The position numbers and the translations under genes are program-made. 64,000 nucleotides of DNA from Tamaricihabitans halophyticus (GTDB lineage: Bacteria > Actinomycetota > Actinomycetes > Mycobacteriales > Pseudonocardiaceae): the NCBI RefSeq assembly GCF_004340875.1, contig NZ_SLXQ01000002.1, positions 372,001 to 436,000 of the forward strand, in the 5' to 3' direction. Of the stretch, positions 8,145-17,692 are shown piece by piece. The notes beneath the pieces are model-generated. The model searched no databases. It was not told where the DNA came from and saw only the letters and a list, made by a program, of their open reading frames with translations. Every line of letters starts with the position of its first letter. The stretch's first letter is position 1.

Positions 8145-10105
8145 GGTAGGTGGCCCGGTGCCAGGCCAGCTTCGGCGACCGTACCGGCGAGCGACTCCGC
8201 GCTGGCCGCGTACTGCCCGCTGAACACGCTGGCGCCCTCTTCTGCCGGGCCTACGGCGGCCCGCAGCGCGCCGAACAGCTCCCGGCCGGTGCCGGTCCAG
8301 CCGCTCGCCAGCTGTCCGTCCTGAGCCGGCTGACGGCTGGCCAGCTCGGCCTGCTCGACCAATACGTCTAGGGTTCCGGCCCGGGTGTCCAAGCTGATCA
8401 TGTCTCCGTCCCGAACCCTGGCAAGCGGACCACCCGTGGCCGCCTCCGGAGTCAGGTGGATGGCCGCGGGAATCTTGCCGGACGCGCCGGACATCCGGCC
8501 ATCGGTGAGCAGCGCGACCCGGTGCCCACGGTCCAACAACACGCCAAGCGATGGCGTGAGGCCGTGCAGCTCCGGCATCCCGTTGGCCTGCGGGCCCTGC
8601 TGGCGTAGCACCACCACCACATCACGGTCCAACTCCCCGGCACGGAAAGCCTCGGTGAAGGACCGCTGATCGGTGAACACCCGGGCGGGTGCGGTCACCT
8701 CGCGATGCCGCTCGGCCACCGCGGACACCTTGATCACCGCCCTGCCGAGATTGCCCTGCACCATGCGTAGGCCGCCGTCGGCGGAGAGCGGCTTGCTTGC
8801 CGGCCGCAGTACCTGCTCGTCCAGCGAATGACTGGGGCCTTCCCGCCAGGTCAGTTCGCCATCCTCGAGCACCGGTTCCATCCGGTAGTGGTCCAGGCCC
8901 TCGCCGGCCACGGTCCGCACATCGCGGTGCAGCAGGCCGGCCTCCAGCAGGGTGGACACCAGGAACTGCACGCCGCCGGCGGCCTGGAAGTGGTTGATAT
9001 CCGCGCTGCCGTTCGGGTAGACGCTGGCCAGCAGCGGTACGACCGCCGAAAGATCATTGAAGTCATCCCAGGTGAGGCGGATACCCGCGGCCGCGGCGAT
9101 CGCCACCAGATGCAGCGTGTGGTTGGTCGATCCGCCCGTAGCGAGCAGCGCGATGACCCCATTGACCACACTGCGCTCGTCGACCACCTCGGCAAGCATG
9201 TGGCCCTCATCGGCCAGCTCCACCACCCGTCGCCCGGCGTGCTCGGTCAGCGCCTTACGCAGCGGTGTGCCCGGCGGGACGAAGCTGGCCCCTGGCAGGT
9301 GCAGCCCCATCGCCTCCACCACGAGCTGGTTGGAGTTCGCGGTGCCGTAGAAGGTGCAGGTCCCCGGCGAGTGGTAGGAAGCGGCCTCGGCCTCGAGTAG
9401 GTCCTCCCTACTCGCCTTGCCCTCCGCGTACAGCTGGCGAATCCGGGACTTCTCCGAATTGGGCAGACCAGAGGCCATCGGACCGGCTGGCACCAGGATC
9501 GTCGGCAGATGCCCGAAGGACAGCGCGCCGATCAACAATCCGGGCACGATCTTGTCGCACACTCCGAGCAGCAGCGCCCCGTCGAACATCTCGTGGGACA
9601 GCGCGATACCCGTGGACATCGCGATGACCTCGCGGCTGAACAGGGACAGTTCCATCCCCGCCCGGCCCTGGGTGATCCCATCGCACATCGCTGGCACGCC
9701 ACCCGCGAACTGCGCGACGCCCCCGGCCTGTCGCACCGATTCCTTGATCCAGTCGGGGAACTCCCGCAGCGGCTGATGCGCGGAGAGCATGTCGTTGTAC
9801 GCGGAGACGATCGCGACACCGGGGCGGTGTGCCCTGCGGAGCACGAGTTTGTCCTCGCCAGCGCAACCGGCGAAGCCATGCGCCAGGTTGCTGCAGGGCA
9901 GGTCGGCGCGGACCGGTCCGACACTGGCCGCTTGGCGCATCCGCGCCAGGTAGGCAGCCCTTGTGGGCTCGCTTCGTTCGACGATCCGCGCGGTGACCTG
10001 GTCGATGACGGGGTGAATCGGCGCGTTGATAGCAGCCTCCGGATCAATAGGTGTCAGCTCGGAGGCGGAAGCGATACGGCGCTGTATGCGGCCGCCGCCT
10101 GTCAA
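8141..10105 (-). CDS. edd: Phosphogluconate dehydratase
   Basis: Edd dehydrates 6-phosphogluconate to KDPG. It belongs to the IlvD/Edd family of [4Fe-4S] enzymes and is very similar along its length to E. coli Edd as I remember it: [72 protein letters not shown] and [17 protein letters not shown]. Three Cys (in [14 protein letters not shown] and LGVCDK) are likely cluster ligands. The start is awkward. TTG at 10105 gives 654 residues, about 40 more than E. coli Edd before the conserved VTARIVERS, and there is no ATG or GTG in frame between. Operon edd-eda. Confidence 0.95.
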   Translation of the reverse strand: MTGGGRIQRRIASASELTPIDPEAAINAPIHPVIDQVTARIVERSEPTRAAYLARMRQAASVGPVRADLPCSNLAHGFAGCAGEDKLVLRRAHRPGVAIVSAYNDMLSAHQPLREFPDWIKESVRQAGGVAQFAGGVPAMCDGITQGRAGMELSLFSREVIAMSTGIALSHEMFDGALLLGVCDKIVPGLLIGALSFGHLPTILVPAGPMASGLPNSEKSRIRQLYAEGKASREDLLEAEAASYHSPGTCTFYGTANSNQLVVEAMGLHLPGASFVPPGTPLRKALTEHAGRRVVELADEGHMLAEVVDERSVVNGVIALLATGGSTNHTLHLVAIAAAAGIRLTWDDFNDLSAVVPLLASVYPNGSADINHFQAAGGVQFLVSTLLEAGLLHRDVRTVAGEGLDHYRMEPVLEDGELTWREGPSHSLDEQVLRPASKPLSADGGLRMVQGNLGRAVIKVSAVAERHREVTAPARVFTDQRSFTEAFRAGELDRDVVVVLRQQGPQANGMPELHGLTPSLGVLLDRGHRVALLTDGRMSGASGKIPAAIHLTPEAATGGPLARVRDGDMISLDTRAGTLDVLVEQAELASRQPAQDGQLASGWTGTGRELFGALRAAVGPAEEGASVFSGQYAASAESLAGTVAEAGLAPGHLP

Positions 10106-10321
10106 GTTTAAGCCACTGTGAAGATCAGATCAAAATCGATCCAGTAACCGCTGATCGTGGCCAACCCGTATCGCAAAGTGAATCTTGAACTGTGTACCTT
10201 GTCACAGTAGGAGCTGGCTCGGCGGAGTCGGCGAACGTGGCGGGTCGCACCACCACAGCGCACTGCGGCGCCGCCTGGCAACTGAAGTGATGCCCGAACT
10301 GATGTGATGCGAGGTGCGGTT

Positions 10322-10618
10322 ATGGCGACCACGGAAATCACCGAGTTGCGGCGAGCGATTGGACAGCTGCGCCAGTGTGTCGGCGACCTACGCTCCCGAT
10401 ATGGCGATGCGGCCGTGATTCAGCGACTCGCCAACGACGTCGACCGGTTGGATATCGACGCGAACGAGCTTGGTGACCCGCCACCATTGCCCCAGCAGCC
10501 GGCAGGCGCTTCGGGGCGCGAGAACGTGGTCGTGGTTCCGGATACGCCGTACGACGACTCGCTCTGGCACGGCGCCGACGACGAAGGCGTCGGCGGGTAC
10601 CGGCCGCAGCACCCATGA
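10322..10618 (+). CDS. Hypothetical soluble protein, first gene of the succinate dehydrogenase operon
   Basis: A 98-residue protein from ATG 10322, preceded by GAGGTG at ideal spacing. The N-terminal half (TTEITELRRAIGQLRQCVGDLRSRYGD) predicts an amphipathic helix or coiled coil; the C-terminal half is acidic and Pro/Gly-rich and looks disordered. No membrane segment or metal motif is seen. Its stop overlaps the start of the membrane-anchor gene by 4 bp, implying coupled translation with the Sdh complex. I do not recognise the family. A role in assembly or regulation of the complex is inference from position only. Confidence 0.75.
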   Translation: MATTEITELRRAIGQLRQCVGDLRSRYGDAAVIQRLANDVDRLDIDANELGDPPPLPQQPAGASGRENVVVVPDTPYDDSLWHGADDEGVGGYRPQHP

Positions 10619-11451
10619 GTGCACCGGATATAGAGTCCCGAGGGGTGGACCAACAAACAGGTACCGGGGTCCTCTCAAGGACGAGAGCCCGGATCGCGGA
10701 TCGGACGCTGCGGACCGATCGCTGGTGGCTGTCGCCACTGCTGACCGTGCTGGGCCTGGCCTTCTTCGTCATCTACTCGACGATCCGGGCTTTCTGGGGC
10801 TCCGCCTACTACGTACCCGAATACAACTATCTGACGCCGTTCTACTCACCATGTCTGAGCACGGCATGTGAACCCGGTTCGAGCCACTTCGGGACCTTGT
10901 TCGACTTCCCGTGGTTCATTCCGTATGCCGCGCTCTCGCTGCCGTTCCTGCTGCTGTTCCGGCTGACGTGCTACTACTACCGCAAGGCCTACTACCGCTC
11001 GGTGTGGTTCTCCCCGCCGGCGTGCGCGGTTGCCGAACCACACAGCAAGTACACGGGGGAAACCCGCTTCCCGCTGATCATGCAGAACCTGCACCGGTAC
11101 TTCTTCTATGCCGCCGCGCTGGTCGTGCTGATCAACACCTACGACGCGATCGCCGCGTTCAGCGGCGAGAACGGTTTCGGGATCGGGCTCGGCAACCTCA
11201 TCCTGCTCGCGAACGTGATCCTGCTCTGGGCATACACGTTCTCCTGCCACTCGTGCCGGCACGTGGCAGGGGGCAGGCTGAAGAACTTCTCGAAACACCC
11301 CGTGCGGTACTGGTTCTGGACCCAGGTGTCCAAGTTGAACACGCGCCACATGCAGTATGCGTGGATCACGCTGTTCATGCTGATGTTCACCGACTTCTAC
11401 GTGATGTTGGTGGCCAGCGGAACCATCGCCGACCTGCGCATCATTAACTGA
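10615..11451 (+). CDS. Succinate dehydrogenase (type Sdh1) membrane anchor
   Basis: A 278-residue integral membrane protein with five hydrophobic segments (about residues 42-62, 97-117, 160-180, 190-210 and 245-265) and conserved His in NLHRYF, SCHSCRHV and NTRHMQY that could serve haem or quinone sites. A single multi-helix anchor followed by flavoprotein and iron-sulfur genes is the arrangement of the mycobacterial Rv0249c-Rv0247c (Sdh1) complex. Coding overlaps the preceding small gene by 4 bp and sdhA follows after 17 bp. Identification rests on context and topology. Confidence 0.85.
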   Translation: MSAPDIESRGVDQQTGTGVLSRTRARIADRTLRTDRWWLSPLLTVLGLAFFVIYSTIRAFWGSAYYVPEYNYLTPFYSPCLSTACEPGSSHFGTLFDFPWFIPYAALSLPFLLLFRLTCYYYRKAYYRSVWFSPPACAVAEPHSKYTGETRFPLIMQNLHRYFFYAAALVVLINTYDAIAAFSGENGFGIGLGNLILLANVILLWAYTFSCHSCRHVAGGRLKNFSKHPVRYWFWTQVSKLNTRHMQYAWITLFMLMFTDFYVMLVASGTIADLRIIN

Positions 11452-11468
11452 AGAAGCTGAGGAATTCT

Positions 11469-13367
11469 ATGACCGAGGTGGAGCGGCACAGCTACGACGT
11501 CGTAGTGATCGGTGCCGGCGGCGCCGGTCTGCGTGCCGTCATCGAGGCACGGCAGCGTGGGTTGAGCGTGGCCGTGGTCTGCAAGTCCCTGTTCGGCAAG
11601 GCGCATACGGTAATGGCCGAGGGCGGTTGCGCCGCGTCGATGGGCAATTCCAACCCAAATGACAACTGGCAGGTGCACTTCCGGGACACCATGCGTGGTG
11701 GGAAGTTCCTGAACAACTGGCGGATGGCCGAGCTGCACGCGAAGGAAGCTCCCGAGCGGGTCTGGGAGCTGGAGACCTACGGGGCGCTGTTCGACCGCAC
11801 GGCGGACGGGAGGATCAGCCAGCGGAACTTCGGCGGGCATACCTACCCGCGCCTCGCGCATGTCGGCGACCGCACCGGGCTCGAGCTGATCCGGACGATG
11901 CAGCAGAAGATCGTCTCGCTGCAGCAGGAGGACTATGCCGAGCACGGCGACTACGAAGCCAAGATCAAGGTTTTCGCCGAGTGCACGATCACCGAACTGC
12001 TCAAGGACGGTAACGCCATCGCCGGCGCATTCGGCTACTGGCGGGAATCCGGCAGGTTCATCCTGTTCGAGACCCCGGCGGTGGTGCTGGCAACCGGCGG
12101 TATCGGCAAGTCCTTCAAGGTGACCTCGAACTCCTGGGAGTACACGGGAGACGGGCATGCGCTCGCCCTGCGTGCCGGCGCCAAGCTGATCAACATGGAG
12201 TTCGTCCAGTTCCATCCCACCGGCATGGTCTGGCCACCAAGCGTGAAGGGCATCCTGGTCACCGAGGGGGTGCGTGGCGACGGCGGAGTGCTCAAGAATG
12301 CCGAGGGCAAGCGCTTCATGTTCGACTACATCCCCGAGGTGTTCAAGGACCAGTACGCGGACAACGAGGAAGAAGCCGACCGCTGGTATGACAACCCGGA
12401 TGGGAACCGGCGAACGCCCGATCTGTTGCCACGGGACGAGGTCGCCAGGGCGATCAACTCGGAGGTGAAAGCCGGCAGGGGATCTCCGCACGGCGGGGTT
12501 TTCCTCGATATCGCTAGCCGGCTGCCGAAAGAGGAGATCAAGAAGCGGCTGCCGTCCATGCATCACCAGTTCAAGGAACTGGCCGATGTGGACATTACCG
12601 GCGAGCCCATGGAGGTCGGGCCCACCTGTCACTACGTGATGGGCGGTATCGAGGTCGATCCGGACACCGCTTCGTCCGATGTGGCGGGTCTCTTCGCGGC
12701 TGGCGAATGCGCCGGCGGGATGCACGGCTCCAACCGGCTCGGCGGGAACTCCCTTTCCGACTTGCTGGTCTTTGGTCGGCGGGCCGGTCTCGGCGCGGCG
12801 AACTACGTCATCGAGCTGGCCAGCTGGCCAAGTGTCGCCCCGTCCGATGTGGATACCGCGGCTGCCGAGGCGGTGGAGTGCTTCGAGCCGAAGGAAGGCA
12901 ACGAGAATCCCTACACGGTGCATGCCGAGCTGCAGGACTCGATGAACGGTCTTGTCGGGATCATCCGCAAGGCCGAGGAGATGCGTGCGGCCGCTGCGAA
13001 GGTCGAGGAGTTCAAACAGCGGGCCAAGCAGGCCACCGTGGAGGGCCACCGGCAGTTCAACCCCGGCTGGCATCTCGCGCTCGACCTGCGGAACATGCTG
13101 CTGGTCAGCGAATGCGTCGCGAAAGCCGCGTTGCTACGCGAAGAGAGCCGTGGTGGACACACCCGCGACGATCACCCGGGGATGGTGGCGGACTGGCGGA
13201 ACAAGCTGCTGGTCTGCGCGATCGATGGGGACGGCGTGCGGGTGACCGAACAGGAACAGCCACCGATGCGGCAGGATCTGCTCGAGCTGTTCGAGCTCGG
13301 CGAGCTGGAGAAGTACTACACCTCGGGCGAACTCACCGAGCATCCAGAACGGAAGGAGTCCATATGA
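11469..13367 (+). CDS. sdhA: Succinate dehydrogenase flavoprotein subunit
   Basis: A 632-residue flavoprotein that oxidises succinate to fumarate. The FAD dinucleotide fold is at the start (VVIGAGGAGLRAVIEA), followed by KAHTVMAEGG, whose His is the usual covalent FAD attachment site, and GGHTYPRLAHVGDRTG. The substrate/proton-shuttle region is MEFVQFHPTG, and the C-terminal FAD region is GLFAAGECAGGMHGSNRLGGNSLSDLLVFGRRAG. Length matches the Sdh1-type subunit. It overlaps the iron-sulfur subunit gene by 4 bp (ATGA). Confidence 0.96.
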   Translation: MTEVERHSYDVVVIGAGGAGLRAVIEARQRGLSVAVVCKSLFGKAHTVMAEGGCAASMGNSNPNDNWQVHFRDTMRGGKFLNNWRMAELHAKEAPERVWELETYGALFDRTADGRISQRNFGGHTYPRLAHVGDRTGLELIRTMQQKIVSLQQEDYAEHGDYEAKIKVFAECTITELLKDGNAIAGAFGYWRESGRFILFETPAVVLATGGIGKSFKVTSNSWEYTGDGHALALRAGAKLINMEFVQFHPTGMVWPPSVKGILVTEGVRGDGGVLKNAEGKRFMFDYIPEVFKDQYADNEEEADRWYDNPDGNRRTPDLLPRDEVARAINSEVKAGRGSPHGGVFLDIASRLPKEEIKKRLPSMHHQFKELADVDITGEPMEVGPTCHYVMGGIEVDPDTASSDVAGLFAAGECAGGMHGSNRLGGNSLSDLLVFGRRAGLGAANYVIELASWPSVAPSDVDTAAAEAVECFEPKEGNENPYTVHAELQDSMNGLVGIIRKAEEMRAAAAKVEEFKQRAKQATVEGHRQFNPGWHLALDLRNMLLVSECVAKAALLREESRGGHTRDDHPGMVADWRNKLLVCAIDGDGVRVTEQEQPPMRQDLLELFELGELEKYYTSGELTEHPERKESI

Positions 13368-14113
13368 GTTACCAGGGCAAGTTCCGGGTCTGGCGCGGCG
13401 ATGTGGACGGAGGCGACTTCGAGGACTTCACCGTTGAGGTGAACGAGGGCGAGGTGGTGCTGGACATCATCCACCGGCTGCAGGCCACCCAGGCACCCGA
13501 TCTGGCGGTTCGGTGGAACTGCAAGGCGGGCAAATGCGGGTCCTGTTCGGCGGAGATCAACGGCCGGCCGCGGTTGCTGTGCATGACCCGGATGTCCACC
13601 TTCACCGAGGACGAAACGATCACCGTGACGCCGTTGCGGGCCTTCCCGGTGATGCGGGATCTGGTCACTGACGTGTCGTACAACTACACGAAGGCGCGGG
13701 AAGTGCCGGCTTTCACTCCGCCGGAAGGTGTCGGGCTCGGCGAGTACCGGATGCACCAGGTGGATGTCGAGCGCTCGCAGGAGTTCCGCAAGTGCATCGA
13801 ATGCTTCCTGTGTCAGGACACCTGCCACGTGGTGCGCGATCACGAGGACAACAAGGAGTCCTTCGCTGGGCCACGTTTCCTGATGCGGATCGCCGAACTG
13901 GAGATGCACCCGCTCGATGCGGGCGATCGCACCACGGCGGCACAGGAGGAGCACGGCCTCGGCTACTGCAACATCACCAAGTGCTGCACCGATGTGTGTC
14001 CGGAAGGTATCAAGATCACCGATAACGCGCTGATCCCGATGAAGGAGCGCGTTGCCGGTCAAAAGTACGACCCGCTCGTATGGCTTGGTAACAAGCTGTT
14101 TCGGCGCGGCTAG
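13364..14113 (+). CDS. sdhB: Succinate dehydrogenase iron-sulfur subunit
   Basis: A 249-residue electron-transfer subunit. The N-terminal ferredoxin fold binds [2Fe-2S] through WNCKAGKCGSCSAEINGRPRLLC. The C-terminal domain has CIECFLCQDTC and CNITKCCTDVCPEG, which would hold the [4Fe-4S] and [3Fe-4S] clusters. ATG 13364 overlaps the sdhA stop. It is the last gene of the operon; a perfect 15-bp stem lies 10 bp after its stop codon. Confidence 0.95.
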   Translation: MSYQGKFRVWRGDVDGGDFEDFTVEVNEGEVVLDIIHRLQATQAPDLAVRWNCKAGKCGSCSAEINGRPRLLCMTRMSTFTEDETITVTPLRAFPVMRDLVTDVSYNYTKAREVPAFTPPEGVGLGEYRMHQVDVERSQEFRKCIECFLCQDTCHVVRDHEDNKESFAGPRFLMRIAELEMHPLDAGDRTTAAQEEHGLGYCNITKCCTDVCPEGIKITDNALIPMKERVAGQKYDPLVWLGNKLFRRG

Positions 14114-14123
14114 CCGCGCCGCC

Positions 14124-14165
14124 CGTCGGGTCGCAGGCGCTCAGCGCAGTGCCTGCGACCCGACG
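14124..14165. terminator. Bidirectional hairpin between sdhB and the XRE regulator
   Basis: A perfect 15-bp inverted repeat (CGTCGGGTCGCAGGC at 14124-14138, its complement at 14151-14165) with a 12-nt loop lies just past the sdhB stop. The distal arm and part of the loop are coding: they encode the last eight residues of the convergent regulator. No U-tract. It probably ends or protects the sdh transcript. Confidence 0.7.
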
Positions 14166-14980
14166 ACGGACAGTAACCGCAGTTTCTCGTAGCTCTCGCT
14201 GCCCGCGATCGCCGTATAGACGATCAGTTGATGCGACTGGTTCGGGTCAAGGAGCGTCTGGCAGTGCAGTTCCAACGCGCCGACCTCGGGGTGTACGAAA
14301 TTCTTCACCTCGCGGGGCCGGACGCCGATCTCGTGGTCTTGCCACAGGTGGCGAAACTCCTCGCTCTGGTCGAGCAGCAGCTCAGCGTAGTGAGCCGCCC
14401 GGGAATCGGGGCCGCGCAGCGCGGCGACTCCGCGTAGCCCCGAGACGAACATCCGACTGAGGAACGCATGGTCCTCGGGCGCATAGCGCTCCCGGGTATC
14501 AGCATCGGTGAACCACCGGTACCCGATGCTGCGAGCGGGCCCGCGGAAGCCGGTGAGGTCGCCGGCGAGCGCGACGCCGAGCGGGGTCTGCCGCAGCGTC
14601 TCACCGAGTTCCGTGACGACCTCCGCGGGAGTGTCGTGTAGACGGTCGAGGACGCGCAGCAGCCCAGGGCTGATGTGCTCGCTGTCCACACCGCGCGCGG
14701 GCGGCGAGTGCCCGGCAAGCCGGAAAAGGTGATCCCGCTCGTCCAGGGAGAGATGGATCCCCTGTGCGATCGCGGCGATCATCTGCTCGGACGGCTGTGG
14801 GCCGGTCTGTCGTTCGAGCCGCGCGTAGTAGTCGGTCGACATGTGGCACAGCACGGCCACCTCCTCCCGCCGCAGGCCCGTCGTCCTGCGGCGTTGCCCG
14901 CGAGGTAGGCCGACATCCTCGGGTTGCAGGGACTCCCGACGGCGCCGGAGGAACTCCGCTAAACCGGTTCGATCTATCAC
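14141..14980 (-). CDS. XRE-family regulator with MmyB-like ligand-binding domain
   Basis: A 279-residue transcription factor. Residues about 10-80 are an XRE helix-turn-helix (EFLRRRRESLQPEDVGLP, TGLRREEVAVLCHMSTDYYARLERQ). The rest matches the MmyB-like PAS-type domain (LLRVLDRLHDTPAEV, GFRGPARSIGYRWFTD, FRHLWQDHEIGVR, VGALELHCQTLLD). Actinobacteria use this family, often next to SDR dehydrogenases that they control. It is divergent from such a gene (15206) over 225 bp, in which I could not identify an operator. Confidence 0.88.
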   Translation of the reverse strand: MIDRTGLAEFLRRRRESLQPEDVGLPRGQRRRTTGLRREEVAVLCHMSTDYYARLERQTGPQPSEQMIAAIAQGIHLSLDERDHLFRLAGHSPPARGVDSEHISPGLLRVLDRLHDTPAEVVTELGETLRQTPLGVALAGDLTGFRGPARSIGYRWFTDADTRERYAPEDHAFLSRMFVSGLRGVAALRGPDSRAAHYAELLLDQSEEFRHLWQDHEIGVRPREVKNFVHPEVGALELHCQTLLDPNQSHQLIVYTAIAGSESYEKLRLLSVVGSQALR

Positions 14981-15205
14981 CGCATGCGCCTCCGCTTCCG
15001 GCCGTGCCCGTTCAGGTCCTATTTCTACCGCCAGGATCGTTTGCGAGCCACGGATCGTGAATCCACCCCTGACGGATGCGCGCGCGCAAGGCCGGAGCCT
15101 GGGCTTCCTGATCAGTGGATCGGACGGCCCTGAATAGTGCTACCGATGCACGCCATGGTGGAGGAGCACTATAGCCGCACGAGCTCGAAACCCAGGAGTG
15201 GACAG

Positions 15206-16150
15206 ATGCCACGCACGATCATCGACTGCACGGTCCCGGACCTGTCCGGTGGACGCGCGCTGATTACCGGAGCAAGCGACGGGATCGGGCTCGGCCTCGC
15301 CACGCGACTCGCGGCCGCGGGGGCCGAAGTGCTGCTGCCGGTGCGCAATCCACGCAAGGGGGAGGCGGCGATCGGCACGATCCGGCAGACGGTACCCAAC
15401 GCGAAAGTCGCGCTGCGCGAGCTCGATCTGTCTTCGCTCGTCTCCGTCGCGTCCCTCGGCGAGACGCTGCTCGCCGAGGGACAGCCGATCAACATCCTGA
15501 TCAACAACGCCGGCGTGATGACCCCGCCCGAGCGACAGGTGACCGCCGACGGCTTCGAGCTGCAGTTCGGCACCAATCACCTTGGCCATGTCGCCCTGGT
15601 CGCCCACCTGCTGCCACTGTTGCGTGCTGGCCAGGCGCGGGTGACCTCGCAAGTCAGCGTCGCGGCGAACCAGGGCGCGATCAACTGGGACGACCTGAAC
15701 TGGGAGCGTTCCTACGAGGGTAGGAGGGCCTACAGCCAGTCGAAGATCGCCCTCGGGCTCTTCGGCCTGGAACTCGACCGACGCAGCCAGGCCAATGGCT
15801 GGGGGATCACGAGCAATCTCGCCCATCCCGGGGTCGCGCCGACCGGCCTGCTTGCCGCCCGCCCCGAGGTCGGCCGCGATACGGACACCAGAAGCGTGCG
15901 TCTGATCAGAGCGCTGTCCGCGCGTGGCATCCTCGTCGGCACCGTACACACCGCGCAGTTACCCGCCCTGTACGCCGCGACGTCTCCGGTGGCAAGCCGT
16001 GGCGGGTTCTACGGGCCACGCGGACTCGGACACATGGGTGGCCCGCCGGGCGAGCAGAAGCTCTACTCGCGGCTACGCGGCCACGAGCAGGCGGCGCGCG
16101 TCTGGCAGGTCTCCGCGGAACTGACCGGGGTGCCGTGGCCGGCCAGCTAG
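15206..16150 (+). CDS. Short-chain dehydrogenase/reductase
   Basis: A 314-residue NAD(P)-dependent oxidoreductase. TGASDGIG near residue 20 is the cofactor loop, NNAGVM follows strand 4, [10 protein letters not shown] carries the catalytic Ser, and YSQSKIALG is the YxxxK pair. Length and the C-terminal extension ([15 protein letters not shown]) match the retinol-dehydrogenase-like/oxidoreductase subgroup often paired with MmyB-like regulators. ATG 15206 has AGGAG 8 bases upstream. Substrate unknown. It is probably the regulatory target of the divergent XRE gene. Confidence 0.88.
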   Translation: MPRTIIDCTVPDLSGGRALITGASDGIGLGLATRLAAAGAEVLLPVRNPRKGEAAIGTIRQTVPNAKVALRELDLSSLVSVASLGETLLAEGQPINILINNAGVMTPPERQVTADGFELQFGTNHLGHVALVAHLLPLLRAGQARVTSQVSVAANQGAINWDDLNWERSYEGRRAYSQSKIALGLFGLELDRRSQANGWGITSNLAHPGVAPTGLLAARPEVGRDTDTRSVRLIRALSARGILVGTVHTAQLPALYAATSPVASRGGFYGPRGLGHMGGPPGEQKLYSRLRGHEQAARVWQVSAELTGVPWPAS

Positions 16151-16156
16151 CTGGCC
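16141..16156. terminator. 16-bp perfect palindrome between convergent SDR and gluD
   Basis: GGCCAGCTAGCTGGCC is a perfect palindrome spanning the SDR stop codon and ending 3 bp before the gluD stop. As RNA it would form only a short stem with a tight loop. It may contribute to termination between the two convergent genes, but that is a guess. Confidence 0.35.
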
Positions 16157-16158
16157 CG

Positions 16159-17037
16159 TCAGCGGGCGTCGGCCAGCGTGGCGTCCGGCTTCTTGTCGTC
16201 GTCCAGGTCGATGTGCTTCTTGCTCCGGTTCTGCCGCTTGTCCAGGTAGTTGGCCAGCCAGGTGAGCAACAGGCACAGCACGATGTAGATCGCCGCGATG
16301 ACGATCGTGGTCGGCACGATCGGACGATCGAAGACACCCTGCGAGCCCAGGTTGCGCGCGTAGTACAGAAGTTCCTGGTAGGTGATCAGGAAGCCGAGCG
16401 CGGTGTCCTTGAGCAGCACCACCAGCTGGCTGATGATCGTCGGCATCATCGACCGGATGGCCTGCGGCAGCAGCACCGTGACCATGACCTGCGTTTTGCG
16501 CATGCCGAGCGCATAGGCGGCTTCCTGCTGTCCCTTGGGTAGGGCGAGCACACCCGCGCGGAAGACCTCGGCAAGCACCGAGCCGTTGTAGAGCATCAGC
16601 CCGAGCACGACCGCGAGATACGGCGTCATCTCCACGCCGGCGACGGGCAGTCCGAAGTAGAACAGGAAGATCATGACCAGCAGCGGGATCGCGCGGAAGA
16701 ACTCGACGATCACCGTTGCGAAGGCACGAATCCAGACATGGTCGGACAGGCGCGCGATCGCGAAGATCGCGCCGAAGACCAGTGCGAGAACAGCGCCGGA
16801 CGCGAACGCCTGCAGGGTTGCCAGAACGGCCTTCGCCAGGTCGATCTGGATCTGCTCGTACTGCAGCCATTCCCATTTGGACGGTACGAACTCGCCGCTC
16901 TCGTAGAACTTGTATCCGACATAGCCAAGCGCCCCGGCAAGGGCGAGGATGCCGAGCACCGCCAGCATCCGGTGGCGCGCCTTGGCTTTCGGGCCAGGCG
17001 CGTCGTACAGCACGCTGCTCATCGCGCCACACTCCAA
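16159..17037 (-). CDS. gluD: Glutamate ABC transporter permease GluD
   Basis: A 292-residue inner-membrane permease of the polar amino acid (His/Glu/Gln/Arg) family. An N-terminal basic segment and a first helix precede the usual five-helix BPD core. The EAA loop reads EVFRAGVLALPKGQQEAAYALGMRKTQ with the conserved Gly, and the C-terminus is a charged tail rich in Lys and Asp. Its start lies 19 bp inside the end of gluC, so the two permeases are coupled. It pairs with GluC as the heterodimeric channel of the gluABCD importer. Confidence 0.93.
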   Translation of the reverse strand: MECGAMSSVLYDAPGPKAKARHRMLAVLGILALAGALGYVGYKFYESGEFVPSKWEWLQYEQIQIDLAKAVLATLQAFASGAVLALVFGAIFAIARLSDHVWIRAFATVIVEFFRAIPLLVMIFLFYFGLPVAGVEMTPYLAVVLGLMLYNGSVLAEVFRAGVLALPKGQQEAAYALGMRKTQVMVTVLLPQAIRSMMPTIISQLVVLLKDTALGFLITYQELLYYARNLGSQGVFDRPIVPTTIVIAAIYIVLCLLLTWLANYLDKRQNRSKKHIDLDDDKKPDATLADAR

Positions 17038-17666
17038 CGCTTCTCGAGGGTCCGCTGTACGGAAGTCAGGATCATGACGAGGAGGATGAAGCCGACCGCC
17101 ACGAAGATCAGGGTAAGCAGCTGGTTCTCACCACGCTCACTGAGAATCGAGCGGATCTGTCCGGCCTCGGCCACCGAGAAACCAGCGGCGATCGTGGTGT
17201 TCTTCAGTAGCGCGATCAACATGCTCATCATCGGTGGCAGCACCGAGCGGAACGCCTGCGGTAGCACGATCGTGCCGAGTACCTGCCCGAAGCCGAGGCC
17301 TAGCGCGCGTGCCGCCTCGGCCTGTCCGACAGGGACGGTGTTGATTCCCGAACGGACCACCTCGCAGATGAATGCCGAGGTATAGACGGTCAGCGCCACA
17401 CATGCCGTCATGAAGAACGAGAGATCGACCATGTCCAGCCGCGGGTAGGCGAACGCGAAGAACAGGAAGACCAGGGTCAACGGCGTGTTGCGCACGATCG
17501 TCACATAGAGCGTGCCCGCCGAGCGAAACACCGGCACCGGGCTGACCCGGAGCATCGCCAGCGCCGTACCCAAGATCAGCGAGCCGATTCCGGACACCAC
17601 GAACAGTTGAATCGTCGTGTAGAAACCGTTCGCGAATACGTCCAGGTTGTCGAATAGAACGTCCAT
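17019..17666 (-). CDS. gluC: Glutamate ABC transporter permease GluC
   Basis: A 215-residue permease with the His/Glu/Gln/Arg family EAA loop (EVVRSGINTVPVGQAEAARALGLGFGQ) and five predicted helices. The N-terminal region begins DNLDVFANGFYTTIQLFVVSG, typical of this class. The gene follows gluB after 74 bp containing a 12-bp hairpin, and overlaps gluD by 19 bp. Confidence 0.93.
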   Translation of the reverse strand: MDVLFDNLDVFANGFYTTIQLFVVSGIGSLILGTALAMLRVSPVPVFRSAGTLYVTIVRNTPLTLVFLFFAFAYPRLDMVDLSFFMTACVALTVYTSAFICEVVRSGINTVPVGQAEAARALGLGFGQVLGTIVLPQAFRSVLPPMMSMLIALLKNTTIAAGFSVAEAGQIRSILSERGENQLLTLIFVAVGFILLVMILTSVQRTLEKRWSVAR

Positions 17667-17692
17667 CGAGCCTTCCCCGCGTACTGACCTAT

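Noticed and set aside
10112-10120. GCCACTGTG as a cobalamin-riboswitch B12 box
   Set aside because: Only the short box matches; no other riboswitch elements and it lies antisense to the edd start.
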